Below, piece by piece: positions 25,442 to 36,092 of a stretch of 64,000 nt of DNA. Where the stretch lies: contig NZ_NHSH01000065.1 in NCBI RefSeq assembly GCF_016653315.1, positions 124,001 through 188,000 on the forward strand, in the 5' to 3' direction. Source of the stretch: Halochromatium roseum. Its GTDB lineage: Bacteria > Pseudomonadota > Gammaproteobacteria > Chromatiales > Chromatiaceae. The stretch's first letter is position 1. Every line of letters starts with the position of its first letter. The notes beneath the pieces are model-generated. The model was not told the origin of the DNA. It saw only the letters and a program-made list of their open reading frames with translations, and searched no databases. The translations under genes and the position numbers were made by a program.

Positions 25442-26005
25442 CTAATGATCAGCGACCCCAATGCGCTGGTCGAAGGCCACCTCTTGGCCTCCGGTCTGCG
25501 CCGCGACCAGGGTGTCCCAGAGACCTGAAAGCGCAAAGGTAACCTCAGCGGCATAGCGCCCCGGGGCCTCCTCAACCATCGGCAACGCGAAGTCAGCGGA
25601 TGGGTCCGAGGGGCGATAGGCATAGTAGGTCACTTGGTCTGGGCGCACCGGCTGCCCGGCCGAGTCGACCACATAGAAACGCACCATTGTTGGCGTTTCT
25701 GCCGCAACATCAGCCGGTGTATCCAGGCTCATGGTCCAACCCGGCGCTTCCGCGCGCCTTGTCGTCAGACTGCGCTCGACATTGCGCCCGCGCTCATAGT
25801 AGTCATCGACCACAAGGCCAGGATTGGTCACAAACGCCAGCGTAATCATGGTCGCGTTGACCACCAGCACGACCACAACGAGGCCGATCCATGCAAGAAA
25901 CCAGGGGCTGCGCCAGGCTGAGTCCAGCCCGCCGCCCTGGCGGCCGGCAGAGGCCGATGCAGGCCCCCGATCAGCGCTGACCGGCACCGTAGATAGATCA
26001 CTCAT
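25442..26005 (-). CDS. ccoH: cbb3 oxidase assembly protein CcoH (FixH)
   Basis: A 187-residue FixH-family protein with one membrane segment (FLAWIGLVVVVLVVNATMIT) followed by the conserved NPGLVVDDYYERG, and a periplasmic beta domain. It works with CcoI and CcoS in oxidase assembly. The frame is open up to 26131, but I use the ATG at 26005 because the upstream extension lies partly within the ccoG coding end and is not family-like. Gene order ccoG-ccoH-ccoI-ccoS is standard. Confidence 0.88.
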   Translation of the reverse strand: MSDLSTVPVSADRGPASASAGRQGGGLDSAWRSPWFLAWIGLVVVVLVVNATMITLAFVTNPGLVVDDYYERGRNVERSLTTRRAEAPGWTMSLDTPADVAAETPTMVRFYVVDSAGQPVRPDQVTYYAYRPSDPSADFALPMVEEAPGRYAAEVTFALSGLWDTLVAAQTGGQEVAFDQRIGVADH

Positions 26006-26054
26006 GGTTTCGTTCACAGTTGCGTATATCAGAAAATCGCCGCGAGGCACGGCC

Positions 26055-27488
26055 TCAGCGAGACGGCCCAAAGAACGCGCTCTCGCGCTCCGCGGCAATC
26101 TCGGTGTTATCGCTGAGCGTTGTTGTAGCATGGAACGTCACCGGGAGTGTCTCTCCGGGCAAGTCAGAGCGCTTGATCTTAACGAAGACGATCATCGGCG
26201 TAACCTCACCAGAGCGTGCGAACAAAGGCTCCTCGGCCCCGAGTAAGGTCATCGGCGCCGAACTCTCCGCGCTGACCCGCACCGTCAGATCTTGCCCGCT
26301 CTTATTCAGCACCTTTAACGTGTATTTGTTTTGCACTGAACCGTCCGATAACTGGACGAAGAGCGGCGCCCGCTCATGCAGCACCTTGACCTCAATCGCC
26401 TCAAGACTGGAGAGACCATACATGATCCCCACCAGCGCGAGTGCCAAGATGCCTGTATACACCCATACCCGCGCGCGCATCAGCATTGGCTTGACCGGCT
26501 TACCCTCAACCTCATCCAGTGAGGCATAGCGGATCAGCCCACGCGGCTTTCCAACCTTGTCCATGACTGCATCACAGGCATCAATACAGAGCCCACAGGT
26601 GATACAGCCTTCTTGCTGCCCATTACGGATGTCAACACCGGTCGGACAGACGGCAACACACTGATTGCAGTCAACACAATCGCCGACCGTTCGCTCCGCG
26701 CTGCTCTGGCCTTTCTGCAACCGTCCGCGCGGTTCACCGCGCGCCTCGTCATAGGTGGGCACAACTGTGGTCTTGTCGAGCATCACGCCTTGGATGCGCG
26801 CGTAGGGACAGAGCCAGAAGCAGACCTGCTCTCGGAGCCAGCCCGCAAGCAAGTAAGTGCCCAGTGTAAATAAAGCCACGGATGCATAGACGGCGACATT
26901 GGCGTCGCCAACAAAGAAATCACGCCATAGAGGACCAGCACCATAGAACCAGGCGACAAAGCTGAAGCCAGTGAAAAAACCGATTAGGAGCCAGATCGCA
27001 TGTTTGAGAACCTTAATGCGCACCTTGCTGGCATCCAGCGGCGCTTTATCGAGCTTGCGCCGCTGCGGGGGGCTACCCTCGAGCTTTTCTTCAATCCAAG
27101 TGAAGACATCAGTCCATACCGTCTGAAAACAGAAGTAGCCGCAATAGGCGCGACCCACGAGCGCAGTGACCACGGCCAATAGGATGGCGAAGAAGAGCAG
27201 CAGCAGCGAGAGCATCCAAAAGTCTTGCGGCAAGACGGTCACCCCGAACAGGTGATACTTCCGGTTCGGTATATCGAACAGCACCGCCTGACTGCCATTC
27301 CAACGCAGGTAGGGGCCAAGGAAGAAGATCAGCCAGACTGAAGAGGCAAGCCATTTGATGCGGCGCCACTTGCCCGGCATGCGCTTGGCGTGGATGGTCT
27401 CTCCGCCAGTATTGACCTCCCAGTGATGGGCTTCGGCGTAGAGTTCGTCCATTGCGGCGCCAGAGCCGCGCGAGGGAGTCTCGTTCAT
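26055..27488 (-). CDS. ccoG: cbb3 oxidase accessory protein CcoG, ferredoxin-like
   Basis: A membrane-bound iron-sulfur protein that reduces copper for cbb3 maturation. It has five or so membrane segments, CGYFCFQTVW in the N-terminal half, and two 4Fe-4S motifs: CVDCNQCVAVCPTGVDIRNG and CITCGLCIDACDAVM. A C-terminal Ig-like FixG domain follows (about 370-470). The frame is open to a GTG at 27503, but the ATG at 27488 gives the usual N-terminus MNETPSRG. A terminator separates it from the ccoNOQP genes upstream. Confidence 0.92.
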   Translation of the reverse strand: MNETPSRGSGAAMDELYAEAHHWEVNTGGETIHAKRMPGKWRRIKWLASSVWLIFFLGPYLRWNGSQAVLFDIPNRKYHLFGVTVLPQDFWMLSLLLLFFAILLAVVTALVGRAYCGYFCFQTVWTDVFTWIEEKLEGSPPQRRKLDKAPLDASKVRIKVLKHAIWLLIGFFTGFSFVAWFYGAGPLWRDFFVGDANVAVYASVALFTLGTYLLAGWLREQVCFWLCPYARIQGVMLDKTTVVPTYDEARGEPRGRLQKGQSSAERTVGDCVDCNQCVAVCPTGVDIRNGQQEGCITCGLCIDACDAVMDKVGKPRGLIRYASLDEVEGKPVKPMLMRARVWVYTGILALALVGIMYGLSSLEAIEVKVLHERAPLFVQLSDGSVQNKYTLKVLNKSGQDLTVRVSAESSAPMTLLGAEEPLFARSGEVTPMIVFVKIKRSDLPGETLPVTFHATTTLSDNTEIAAERESAFFGPSR

Positions 27489-27588
27489 AAGTACAACAAC
27501 CAAGTACGCACGCGCTCGAAAGCGGCATTACCCCCGCCAACTGTATAGACAGCGAGGTAGGCGCCACGCCAAGCTCAATATGACAAGA

Positions 27589-27618
27589 GAAAAAAAGGGG
27601 GATTCACATCCCCCTTTT
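27589..27618 (-). terminator. Rho-independent terminator between ccoP block and ccoG
   Basis: A perfect 11-bp stem (AAAAGGGGGAT at 27593-27603, ATCCCCCTTTT at 27608-27618) with a 4-base loop, followed on the minus strand by a run of Ts. It ends the ccoNOQP transcript. Confidence 0.85.
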
Positions 27619-27663
27619 CCGGTCCCTTACCCTCCTCGACACTTCTCAGGGCACGACGCAACG

Positions 27664-27798
27664 CTACTGTTGTTCGCTCTTGTGTCGTTCGGCATCCTCA
27701 TTCATCAGTCTGATCACCTTGAAGACCAAATAGCTGATGATGATGACGGCGAGTAGCACGCTGAAGATCGAACCCCAAAACACCGCATCTAGGTGCAT
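27664..27798 (-). CDS. 44-residue single-pass membrane protein after ccoP
   Basis: A small protein MHLDAVFWGSIFSVLLAVII followed by ISYLVFKVIRLMNEDAERH, with one membrane segment and a charged C-terminal tail. AGGAGG lies 6 bp before the ATG at 27798, so translation is well supported; the longer frame up to 27924 has no such support. It resembles DUF3149-type proteins found near cbb3 oxidase genes, possibly a small oxidase-associated subunit. That link is inference from position and shape. Confidence 0.65.
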   Translation of the reverse strand: MHLDAVFWGSIFSVLLAVIIISYLVFKVIRLMNEDAERHKSEQQ

Positions 27799-27955
27799 GT
27801 CATCCTCCTCACTTTCTGATTCTAGTCGGTTCCCGAGATAACCGCCGCAACAACCATCTTCTCGCACATCTCGCGCCTTGATCCCTATGGCACTGAACCC
27901 ACTGCGCAGAGCCAACCATGGCACAGCGGGTCAAGATGTTAAGCGACCGGATGCG

Positions 27956-28882
27956 CTATTGACCGCCACCCAGGCTGTGCACGTAGACCGCCAGTTTCTT
28001 GATCTGATCGGACTCGAGCTTACCTTCAAGACCACCAGCCGAACCACCAAACGCAGGCATCACCGCGTCGCGGGTTTGCTCAACGCCAGGCTGGTTCACA
28101 CCATAGAGAATCGTGTGCTTAGCGCTCTCATAGCCGCCAGGCTCAAAGCGCCAGATACTATCGGTCAGATTAGCGGCACCCACGGTAACGATGCTCCCAT
28201 CTGGCAGCTCGGCAAGGATACCGTTTGCCTGTTGCCCGTGGCAGGCGGTACAACCTTTATCATTGAACAGCTTCCATCCGGCCTCACTGCCCTCCCCGCC
28301 ATCGGCGAGGCTGACAGTGAACTGCGATAATTGATCGACCTCGGCCTCGCTGAGGATATCTTTATGGGCTGTCATGGCACCTTTGCGGCCGTTGGTAATC
28401 GACTCCACGATCTTTGCCATCGAGCCGCCATAAAGCCAGTCATCATCGGCCAACACCGGATAACCCGGGTTGCCCTGACCGCCGCTACCATGGCATGCCG
28501 CACAATAATCGCCAAACAACACCTTTGCTGAGGCGAGCGTGTACTGCGTCAAACCAGGATCATCGAGAATCTGCTCCGGCGTCATCGCGGCGATTTGAGT
28601 CTCGTACTGGGCACGGACCTCGGCGACCTGCTCCATGCCCTGCTCAAATTCCTTAATTGAGGTCCAGCCAAGCACACCCTTGGTAAAGCCGCCACCCTCT
28701 TGGGACTGCCAAGGCAGTACCGGATACATGGGGTAGAGGATGCCGTAAAGAACAAACCAAGCAATCGAGACCCAGAGCGCGATCATCCACCACTTGGGTG
28801 GTGGATTATTCAGCTCACGGATGTTGTCGTCCCAAAAATGCCCGGTGTTATTTTCGCCTGGAAACGGATTATGGTCGGCCAT
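27956..28882 (-). CDS. ccoP: cbb3 oxidase dihaem cytochrome c subunit CcoP
   Basis: The electron-input subunit of cbb3 oxidase. It begins [20 protein letters not shown] with the NNPPPKWW motif, has one or two N-terminal membrane segments (about 40-65), and carries two haem c sites, CAACH near residue 130 and CTACH near 210. The start ATG at 28882 overlaps the end of ccoQ by 14 bp. It ends with the usual LAVYVHSLGGGQ. Confidence 0.94.
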   Translation of the reverse strand: MADHNPFPGENNTGHFWDDNIRELNNPPPKWWMIALWVSIAWFVLYGILYPMYPVLPWQSQEGGGFTKGVLGWTSIKEFEQGMEQVAEVRAQYETQIAAMTPEQILDDPGLTQYTLASAKVLFGDYCAACHGSGGQGNPGYPVLADDDWLYGGSMAKIVESITNGRKGAMTAHKDILSEAEVDQLSQFTVSLADGGEGSEAGWKLFNDKGCTACHGQQANGILAELPDGSIVTVGAANLTDSIWRFEPGGYESAKHTILYGVNQPGVEQTRDAVMPAFGGSAGGLEGKLESDQIKKLAVYVHSLGGGQ

Positions 28883-29084
28883 CGTTATCTCCGAGGTCCT
28901 CGTGATCATCTTCAAACGGGATGTGCTTCTTGGCTTCGAGCTCGTCCCGATTCTTCGGCCGAAAGACCTGAAAATAGGCCACGACCATGAGCACGAAGAT
29001 GGCGACCGTCAGAATGGTTCCGACCCAGTCGGAGGCCGTCATCGCTGCCCAATCGGTCTCGAAGTAGTCCGCGAGGCTACTCAC
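28869..29084 (-). CDS. ccoQ: cbb3 oxidase small subunit CcoQ
   Basis: A 71-residue single-pass protein: [20 protein letters not shown] followed by [20 protein letters not shown] and an acidic end, typical of CcoQ. I chose the GTG at 29084 because AGGAG lies 9 bp before it and it overlaps the ccoO stop by 8 bp; the ATG at 29042 is an alternative giving the shorter classic form. Confidence 0.82.
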   Translation of the reverse strand: MSSLADYFETDWAAMTASDWVGTILTVAIFVLMVVAYFQVFRPKNRDELEAKKHIPFEDDHEDLGDNDGRP

Positions 29085-29934
29085 GATAGACCACTCCTGG
29101 ATCGAGCCTTGCCATGGTGCCGAGCACTTGCAGATAGGCCACCATCGCGTCCATCCCCGTCTTGCCCTGCACAAGCCCGACCGCCGCGTCGATGTCGGCA
29201 TCGCTGTAGGGGACACCAATCGCACGCAATCCCTTCATATGCCGCTGGATCTTCTCCGGATTCAGGAGTTGCTCATCAAGCCAAGGATAGCCAGGCATGA
29301 CAGATTCCGGCACCACCGAGCGCGGGGCGCGTAAGTGCTGGCGATGCCACTCATCAGAGTACTTACCGCCCAGCCGCGCCATGTCAGGGCCAGTGCGCTT
29401 CGATCCCCATTGGAACGGATGGTCGAACATCGACTCCGAGGCGAGCGAGTAGTGACCATAGCGTTCACGCTCGTCGCGGAATGGGCGAACCTGTTGTGAA
29501 TGGCACAGATAACAGCCCTCGCGCTGGTAGATATCGCGGCCAGCGAGTTCCAGCGCCGTATACGGACGAATACCGTCACCGGGTTTCCAATTCCAGGTCG
29601 TCTCAATCGCCCGTAACTGCCCGCGGTTTGGGTCCTGAACGAATTCGCCGTTATCTTTTCTCAGGTAGGCGCCCTGATCATCGGTCTTGAAACGAAGCAG
29701 ATTGCCAGCCTCGTCGGTCTCGTAGGCCACTGAAACGATCGGGGTCGTGCCGGCTTCTTGCCAGACGATTTCAGGAAACCGATTCGCTTCCTCGGTGCTC
29801 TTCAAATAGAAGAGCGGGACGATCTCAACGATACCGCCAACCGAGAGCACAAGCGCGGTGACGATCAACAGCCCCCAGATATTGCGCTCTAAGCGCTCCT
29901 GGATTCCCTTCGGTGGTGTGTTCTTATCAGCCAT
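29077..29934 (-). CDS. ccoO: cbb3 oxidase monohaem cytochrome c subunit CcoO
   Basis: The monohaem subunit that relays electrons to CcoN. A membrane segment ([20 protein letters not shown]) precedes the soluble domain; the haem site is [16 protein letters not shown], followed by [20 protein letters not shown], both diagnostic. At 285 residues it is about 65 longer than usual, owing to an insert at about 51-118 between the membrane anchor and the conserved [16 protein letters not shown]. Confidence 0.94.
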   Translation of the reverse strand: MADKNTPPKGIQERLERNIWGLLIVTALVLSVGGIVEIVPLFYLKSTEEANRFPEIVWQEAGTTPIVSVAYETDEAGNLLRFKTDDQGAYLRKDNGEFVQDPNRGQLRAIETTWNWKPGDGIRPYTALELAGRDIYQREGCYLCHSQQVRPFRDERERYGHYSLASESMFDHPFQWGSKRTGPDMARLGGKYSDEWHRQHLRAPRSVVPESVMPGYPWLDEQLLNPEKIQRHMKGLRAIGVPYSDADIDAAVGLVQGKTGMDAMVAYLQVLGTMARLDPGVVYRE

Positions 29935-29974
29935 TTCAGGTTTACTCCTCGGGATTCTAGCGATGACGTTAGGC

Positions 29975-31426
29975 TTAAGCGGCAGCGATGGCTGGCGTGC
30001 CTCGCGCCTCGCGAAGACTCCCTGCGGTGACTGATTTGCGCACCGTCATCAGTACGTTGAACAACATGACGATGGCGCCTAGCAAGAAGATGCCGCCACC
30101 GACCGCACGCATCGCGTAATACGGATGCATGGCCGCTACCGATTCGACGAAGGTGTAAGCGAGGGTGCCGTACTCGTCATAAGCACGCCACATCAAGCCC
30201 TGCATGATGCCGGACACCCACATCGCGACCACATAGATCACGGTACCGATAGTCGCCGTCCAGAAGTGCACATTGACGAGTTTCTCGGACCACATCTCGG
30301 TGTGCCACAAGCGCGTCATCAGGTGGTAGATGGCGCCGATCGAGATACCCGCGACCCAGCCGAGCGCACCAGAGTGAACATGACCGATGGTCCAGTCGGT
30401 GTAGTGCGAGAGGGCGTTGACGGTCTTCAGTGACATCACCGGCCCTTCAAAGGTCGACATTGCGTAGAAGGCCAAGGCGATAATCAGGAAGCGCATGACG
30501 TAGTCAGTGCGCAATTTGTCCCAAGCGCCCGAGAGGGTCATCATGCCGTTCACCGCCCCACCCCAAGACGGGATGATCATCGCCAACGAGACGGCGGCAC
30601 CGAGCGAGCCGGTCCAGTCTGGTAAGGCGGTGTACTGCAGGTGATGCGCGCCCAGCCACACATAACCAAACATCAGCGCCCAGAAATGGATGACGGACAG
30701 CCGGTAAGAGTAGATCGGCCGGTTAGCCTGTTTCGGCACGAAGTAATACATGATGCCGAGGAAGCCCGCGGTGAGGTAGAAGCCGACCGCGTTATGGCCC
30801 CACCACCACTGGATCATCGCGTCCTGCACGCCCGAGAATAGGCTATAGGACTTCATCAGCCCGACTGGGATCGATAGGCTGTTGACCACGTGCAGATAGA
30901 CAATCATCACCATCATGCCGAGGAAGAACCAGTTCGACACATAGATGTGCGATGACTTCCGGTTGGCGATGGTCATGATGAAGTTGAAGGTGAATGCTAG
31001 CCAAACTACAGCAATCAGAATGTCGATCGGCCATTCCAGCTCGGCATACTCTTTCGACTGGGTAAAGCCCAGTGGCAGCGTGATCACCGCCAAGACGATG
31101 ATGGCGTTCCAACCCCAGAAGGTGAACCAGGCCAGCTTGTTGCTCCAGAGGCTGACGCCGCAGGTGCGCTGTACCGTATAAAATGCAGTGCCCATGAGGG
31201 TACAGCCACCGAATGCGAAGATCACCGCATTGGTGTGCAGAGGCCGCAGGCGACCGAACGAGATGTAGGGATTGTCGAAATTGAGAAACGGCCAAGCGAG
31301 CTCGGACGCGATATAGACCCCAACGCCCGCACCTACCACCAGGTAGACGACGGCCATGATCGTAAACCAGCGGACGACGTCAAAGTCGTACTTTCGTTCC
31401 GCCGTAAAGTCGGCTGTAGCTTCCAT
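29975..31426 (-). CDS. ccoN: cbb3 cytochrome c oxidase catalytic subunit CcoN
   Basis: The haem-copper oxygen-reducing subunit, with 12 or so membrane segments over 483 residues. Visible ligand regions are [15 protein letters not shown] (low-spin haem histidine), [13 protein letters not shown] (copper histidine and cross-linking region) and [13 protein letters not shown]. The frame is open to 31510, but family members begin near the ATG at 31426. It is the first gene of ccoNOQP, preceded by an FNR box. Confidence 0.95.
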   Translation of the reverse strand: MEATADFTAERKYDFDVVRWFTIMAVVYLVVGAGVGVYIASELAWPFLNFDNPYISFGRLRPLHTNAVIFAFGGCTLMGTAFYTVQRTCGVSLWSNKLAWFTFWGWNAIIVLAVITLPLGFTQSKEYAELEWPIDILIAVVWLAFTFNFIMTIANRKSSHIYVSNWFFLGMMVMIVYLHVVNSLSIPVGLMKSYSLFSGVQDAMIQWWWGHNAVGFYLTAGFLGIMYYFVPKQANRPIYSYRLSVIHFWALMFGYVWLGAHHLQYTALPDWTGSLGAAVSLAMIIPSWGGAVNGMMTLSGAWDKLRTDYVMRFLIIALAFYAMSTFEGPVMSLKTVNALSHYTDWTIGHVHSGALGWVAGISIGAIYHLMTRLWHTEMWSEKLVNVHFWTATIGTVIYVVAMWVSGIMQGLMWRAYDEYGTLAYTFVESVAAMHPYYAMRAVGGGIFLLGAIVMLFNVLMTVRKSVTAGSLREARGTPAIAAA

Positions 31427-31611
31427 AAACCCCCCCAAACAGGCTGGGAAAAACAGAGGTGACTGGGCACTGCAGGCCCGATGTTTTGGTGGTGCGCCGC
31501 GCCTCGGCACGTGACCGCGCCATGAGACTGGATCGATTGCGAAAAGTCAAGACAAGTGCGCTACAGGAAACGCTCCAGTGAGGCATTTCACACAGTGCCA
31601 ATTGATCTCGA

Positions 31612-31625
31612 TCAACTTGCCCAAG
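31612..31625 (-). promoter_or_regulatory. FNR/ANR box upstream of ccoN
   Basis: TTGATctcgATCAA is a perfect FNR-type anaerobox (TTGAT-N4-ATCAA), about 190 bp upstream of the ccoN start. It fits the known activation of cbb3 oxidase genes by FNR-family regulators at low oxygen. Confidence 0.85.
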
Positions 31626-31761
31626 CGATAACCCTCATCAGATAAGACTTTATTTTTGTAGGTTTTTTAGAAAAAAGCAGGAGCACTGCCAGGGCGAAAC
31701 GCACTCGCGAGAACGTTGCACGACCGACCAAGTATAAAGGTGGGGTTTTCCAGCCGGCATG

Positions 31762-31820
31762 TGCCGCCTAGGTGCCGCCTAAATGCCGCCTAGGTGCTAC
31801 CTAAATGTCGCTGGTGCCGC
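31762..31820. repeat. 11-bp tandem repeat downstream of rpoS
   Basis: Four to five copies of an 11-base unit alternating TGCCGCCTAGG and TGCCGCCTAAA, becoming degenerate at the rpoS-proximal end. Confidence 0.85.
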
Positions 31821-31843
31821 TCAGGGTTCGCGCAGGGTGGCCC

Positions 31844-32896
<1,053 letters not shown>

Positions 32897-32924
32897 GAAT
32901 CCCCCTTGGGTGCGATCGCTAAGC

Positions 32925-33692
32925 TTATCGTGACGCTGGCAAGAACAGCAGCGGATCAACGGTTGCGCCGTCGCGACGGATCTCGAAGTGCAACATCGGC
33001 TGCCCATCTGCCGCCTGGCCAACCTCGGCGAGCTGTTGCCCGCGCTTAACCGAGGCCCCTTCGCTTGCAAGCACACGGCGGTTGAAGCCGTAAGCGCTCA
33101 GATACCTTGGACTGTGCTTGACGATAATAAGATTGCCGTAACCGGCGAGTCCACTGCTACCGCTGTAGACCACCTCACCATCAGCCGCAGCGGCAACCGG
33201 CGTGCCAACCGCCGCAGCGATGCGAATCCCCTGCCGGGTGCGATCGCTCGATCGATATCCCTGCACCACCCGACCCGACACTGGCCAGGCCCAAGCCAGC
33301 CCTGATGCACGCGCCGAACTCCCAGGCTTCGCCGACGCGCTGACCGGGGCACTGGTCTTCGCGCGAACCTGGGTCCCCGTCTTCGTGCTCGCCCTAGGAC
33401 TGCTGCGTGCGACGACCGTCCGCTTGCTCCCGCTTTTGCTGCCACCCCGTGGGGGCTCGATCCGGAGCAGTTGCCCGGCATAGAGCGGATAAGGCGGACC
33501 GAGGTCGTTCCAGGCCGCAAGCTTGCGCATGCTGATGCGGCGTCGCTCCGCGATCTCACTCAGGGTATCGCCGGAACGAATGCGATAGAACCCAGCCGGC
33601 GCCGGCCCGTAGCCGCGATCATCGACTGGCGCCAGCCCGCCACCCGCGCAACCGCCCAGCACCAACGCAACCAGCAAGGCGGCCAAGCGCAT
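32925..33692 (-). CDS. nlpD: NlpD-type lipoprotein, LysM plus degenerate M23 domain
   Basis: An envelope lipoprotein that activates amidases at the septum. It has a signal peptide with lipobox LVLGGC (Cys at about residue 16), a LysM domain ([20 protein letters not shown]), a basic low-complexity linker and a C-terminal LytM/M23 domain. The zinc ligands of active M23 enzymes are not intact ([13 protein letters not shown] where HxxxD is expected; LHFEIR without the first His), as in NlpD/EnvC activators. The start is the ATG at 33692, just before the signal peptide; 33728 is an upstream alternative. Confidence 0.9.
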   Translation of the reverse strand: MRLAALLVALVLGGCAGGGLAPVDDRGYGPAPAGFYRIRSGDTLSEIAERRRISMRKLAAWNDLGPPYPLYAGQLLRIEPPRGGSKSGSKRTVVARSSPRASTKTGTQVRAKTSAPVSASAKPGSSARASGLAWAWPVSGRVVQGYRSSDRTRQGIRIAAAVGTPVAAAADGEVVYSGSSGLAGYGNLIIVKHSPRYLSAYGFNRRVLASEGASVKRGQQLAEVGQAADGQPMLHFEIRRDGATVDPLLFLPASR

Positions 33693-33752
33693 CCGCGTCG
33701 GAGGTGGGTCTCGCAACAGAAAACACATCCTAGCGACCAGAACGCACGCCAG

Positions 33753-33893
33753 TCAGCGCAACAATGGAATCAGACTAATCAGCGCCACCAGCAACCAACC
33801 GATAATCTCAAATCCCGAGAGATGCCGATGGTAAACAGCAGCATGAAAATGCTGTGACCAACCGCGGCCGTTCGTAGCCGAGAACAATCGCAT
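33753..33893 (-). CDS. Putative 46-residue membrane protein coupled to pcm
   Basis: The ATG at 33893 overlaps the pcm stop (TGATG), giving [20 protein letters not shown] and then HLSGFEIIGWLLVALISLIP. The C-terminal third is one hydrophobic segment. I do not recognise it. Support comes from the tight stop-start overlap and from filling the pcm-nlpD gap; no independent ribosome site is needed if coupled. Confidence 0.42.
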   Translation of the reverse strand: MRLFSATNGRGWSQHFHAAVYHRHLSGFEIIGWLLVALISLIPLLR

Positions 33894-34582
33894 CAGGCAA
33901 CCCCCCCGAGTAAAGGCACAAAGGTAACAGGCTCTAGCACCTCGTGTTGGTACCCCGAACGCTGACCACCACGCTTCTTGACCAGACGCACGAGCAACTG
34001 TTCATGACCGCAGTCGATTGGCAACAGCATGCGCCCGCCGGGAGCCAACTGCTCCGCTAGCCGACGCGGGATACCGCTCCCCGCCGCAGTCACCAAAATG
34101 CCGTCGAATGGGGCATACTCCGACCATCCCGCGCTACCATCGCCGTGGCGCAGGCGAACATTACGCAGCTTGAGCGCACGCAAGCGCTGCTCAGCACGCG
34201 CCTGCAGCGAGCTGATCCGCTCGATGCTATACACCCGCCGCACCAGCGATGCGAGCACCGCGGTCTGATAGCCGGAGCCGGTGCCCACCTCCAACACGGT
34301 CTGCACCGGACCCGCCTCAAGCAAGGCCTGAGTCATACGCGCGACCATGTAGGGCTGCGAGATCGTCTGACCCCAACCGATTGGCAGCGAGGAGTCCTCA
34401 TAGGCGCGGCTCGCCAACGCCTCCTCGACAAACAGGTGCCGCGGCACTTGGCGCAGCACCTCGATGACCGCATCGTCGCGCAGGCCAATGGCCAGCAGGC
34501 GCTGCACTAATCGCTCGCGGGTGCGCAGCGAGGTCATGCCGCTACCCGCAACCGGATCGCGCACCTGCGCCAAGCCGCTCAT
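33893..34582 (-). CDS. pcm: Protein-L-isoaspartate O-methyltransferase
   Basis: Repairs isoaspartyl residues in damaged proteins using S-adenosylmethionine. Family text is present: [19 protein letters not shown] near residue 70, the cofactor loop [15 protein letters not shown] near 100, and the C-terminal LVRLVKKRG. The ATG at 34582 overlaps the surE stop as ATGA and is preferred over 34597. Part of surE-pcm-nlpD-rpoS. Confidence 0.93.
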   Translation of the reverse strand: MSGLAQVRDPVAGSGMTSLRTRERLVQRLLAIGLRDDAVIEVLRQVPRHLFVEEALASRAYEDSSLPIGWGQTISQPYMVARMTQALLEAGPVQTVLEVGTGSGYQTAVLASLVRRVYSIERISSLQARAEQRLRALKLRNVRLRHGDGSAGWSEYAPFDGILVTAAGSGIPRRLAEQLAPGGRMLLPIDCGHEQLLVRLVKKRGGQRSGYQHEVLEPVTFVPLLGGVA

Positions 34583-35331
34583 AGGGATTCCAACCATCGC
34601 CCCAGCGGCGCAACTGCCTCATGGCGGGTCAGGTCGACCTTCAGCGGCGTCACCGAAACATAGCCCTGGCGTAGCGCGTGGAAGTCCGTGCCCTCCCCTG
34701 CATCCTGCTCGGGTCCGGCTGGACCGACCCAGAACATCGGCCGCCCGCGCGGATCAAGGATGCGCTCGATCGGCTCGGCCTTGTGGCGATGCCCGAGCCG
34801 CGTCGCACGCATGCCGCGCAGCGAAGAGAGTGGCAGGTCGGGAACATTGACATTGAGGATGGTACTGGGCGGCATCTCCATGTCGTTGTCGCGCAGCCCG
34901 GCGATCAACTGTGCCGCAACAGCAGCAGCCGTGCCAAGATGCCGCGGCTCATGCGTGTCGATGGAGATGGCCAATGCCGGCAACCCAAGAAAGCGTCCTT
35001 CAGTTGCGGCCGCAACCGTGCCCGAATAGATCACGTCGTCACCGAGATTGGGGCCGTGATTGATGCCGGCGACGACCAGGTCAGGCTCCTCCTCGAGCAG
35101 CCCGGTGATCGCCAGATGCACGCAGTCGGTCGGCGTCCCGTTAACGCGGATGAACCCGTTCTCGAGCTGCTCGGCGCGAATCGGCACGTCAAGTGTCAGC
35201 GAGTTGCTTGCGCCACTGCGATCACGATCCGGCGCCACCACCGTCAGCTCGCCGAAGCGCACAAGCTCATCGGCAAGGGCTTGGAGGCCGGGTGAGCGGT
35301 AGCCATCATCATTACTAAGAAGGATCTTCAT
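34579..35331 (-). CDS. surE: 5'/3'-nucleotidase SurE
   Basis: A metal-dependent nucleoside monophosphatase of the stationary-phase survival group. The N-terminus [19 protein letters not shown] has the metal-binding Asp8-Asp9, SGASNSLTL has the next ligand serine, and [20 protein letters not shown] has the conserved asparagine. The ATG at 35331 matches the family start; the frame extends to 35373 without similarity. 250 residues, normal length. Confidence 0.95.
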   Translation of the reverse strand: MKILLSNDDGYRSPGLQALADELVRFGELTVVAPDRDRSGASNSLTLDVPIRAEQLENGFIRVNGTPTDCVHLAITGLLEEEPDLVVAGINHGPNLGDDVIYSGTVAAATEGRFLGLPALAISIDTHEPRHLGTAAAVAAQLIAGLRDNDMEMPPSTILNVNVPDLPLSSLRGMRATRLGHRHKAEPIERILDPRGRPMFWVGPAGPEQDAGEGTDFHALRQGYVSVTPLKVDLTRHEAVAPLGRWLESL

Positions 35332-35463
35332 GGGGCATCGGGGCAAACAACCGGCCTGCTCTGGTCCTGACATGGGTACAGGAGTTTACCCTTAGCGGCG
35401 AAACACAGACCCGGCAAGTTTGCTACATTCTCGGCTCGACGCCGCGAAAACGCGAGAAGAAAT

Positions 35464-36009
35464 GTGAACAACCGTCTTCAGGATGCTGATTATGCGTTAT
35501 TTCGCGCCGAAGTCGAAGACGCGATTCCGCTCGACAACGAGATCGCTGAGCCATTTCGTGAGCGACCGAAGCCAATTCCGCGCCCACGCGTTGAAGAAGC
35601 GCCGGTCGAAGATCCACAGCTCCTGTCTGAGTCTGAAGTCGAGACCCACGACTACCTGGTCTTCATGCGGCCTGGTCTGCAGAAGCGGGTCTTGCTCTCG
35701 CTCCAGCGCGGCCAGATCGAGCCGAGCCTCGAGCTCGACCTGCATGGGCTGACGGTGAGCCATGCCGGCCCACTGCTGCAGGCCTTCCTCGCCGATTGCG
35801 CCGCTCGGCGGATACGCTGTGCAAAGATCATTCACGGTAAGGGTCGCGGCTCGGCACAACGCCAGCCGGTGCTGAAGTGCAAGGTGAACTACTGGCTGCG
35901 ATTGCGCCCCGATGTGCTCGCCTTTTGCTCGGCGCCACGGTTTGATGGCGGCACCGGCGCCGTCTATCTGTTGCTGCGCAACCCGGAGAAGACGAAGCGG
36001 CGGCGCTAG
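35464..36009 (+). CDS. Smr-domain protein (SmrA/B-like endonuclease)
   Basis: A 181-residue protein with an N-terminal linker region and a C-terminal Smr domain. The domain shows LDLHGLTVSHAGPLLQAFL (the conserved LDLHG) and CAKIIHGKGRG (the IHGKG motif), as in SmrA/SmrB, which cleave mRNA at collided ribosomes or act as nickases. The start is GTG at 35464; the ATG two bases earlier runs into a stop. It is divergent from surE. Confidence 0.85.
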   Translation: MNNRLQDADYALFRAEVEDAIPLDNEIAEPFRERPKPIPRPRVEEAPVEDPQLLSESEVETHDYLVFMRPGLQKRVLLSLQRGQIEPSLELDLHGLTVSHAGPLLQAFLADCAARRIRCAKIIHGKGRGSAQRQPVLKCKVNYWLRLRPDVLAFCSAPRFDGGTGAVYLLLRNPEKTKRRR

Positions 36010-36092
36010 TGGACACTCGCGACACTCGCGCTAGTGGACGCTAGCGCTAGGCCCCAGACCAGTGGCCGGGGCCAACGTCTACCTCAGATCTT

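Larger units (their letters stand above)
31427..31843. other. Intergenic region, ccoN promoter / rpoS 3' side
   Basis: This 417-bp gap has no gene. It contains the FNR box for ccoN, an A+T-rich stretch around 31645-31680 with TTTTTTAGAAAAAA, and an 11-bp tandem repeat near rpoS. Confidence 0.55.
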
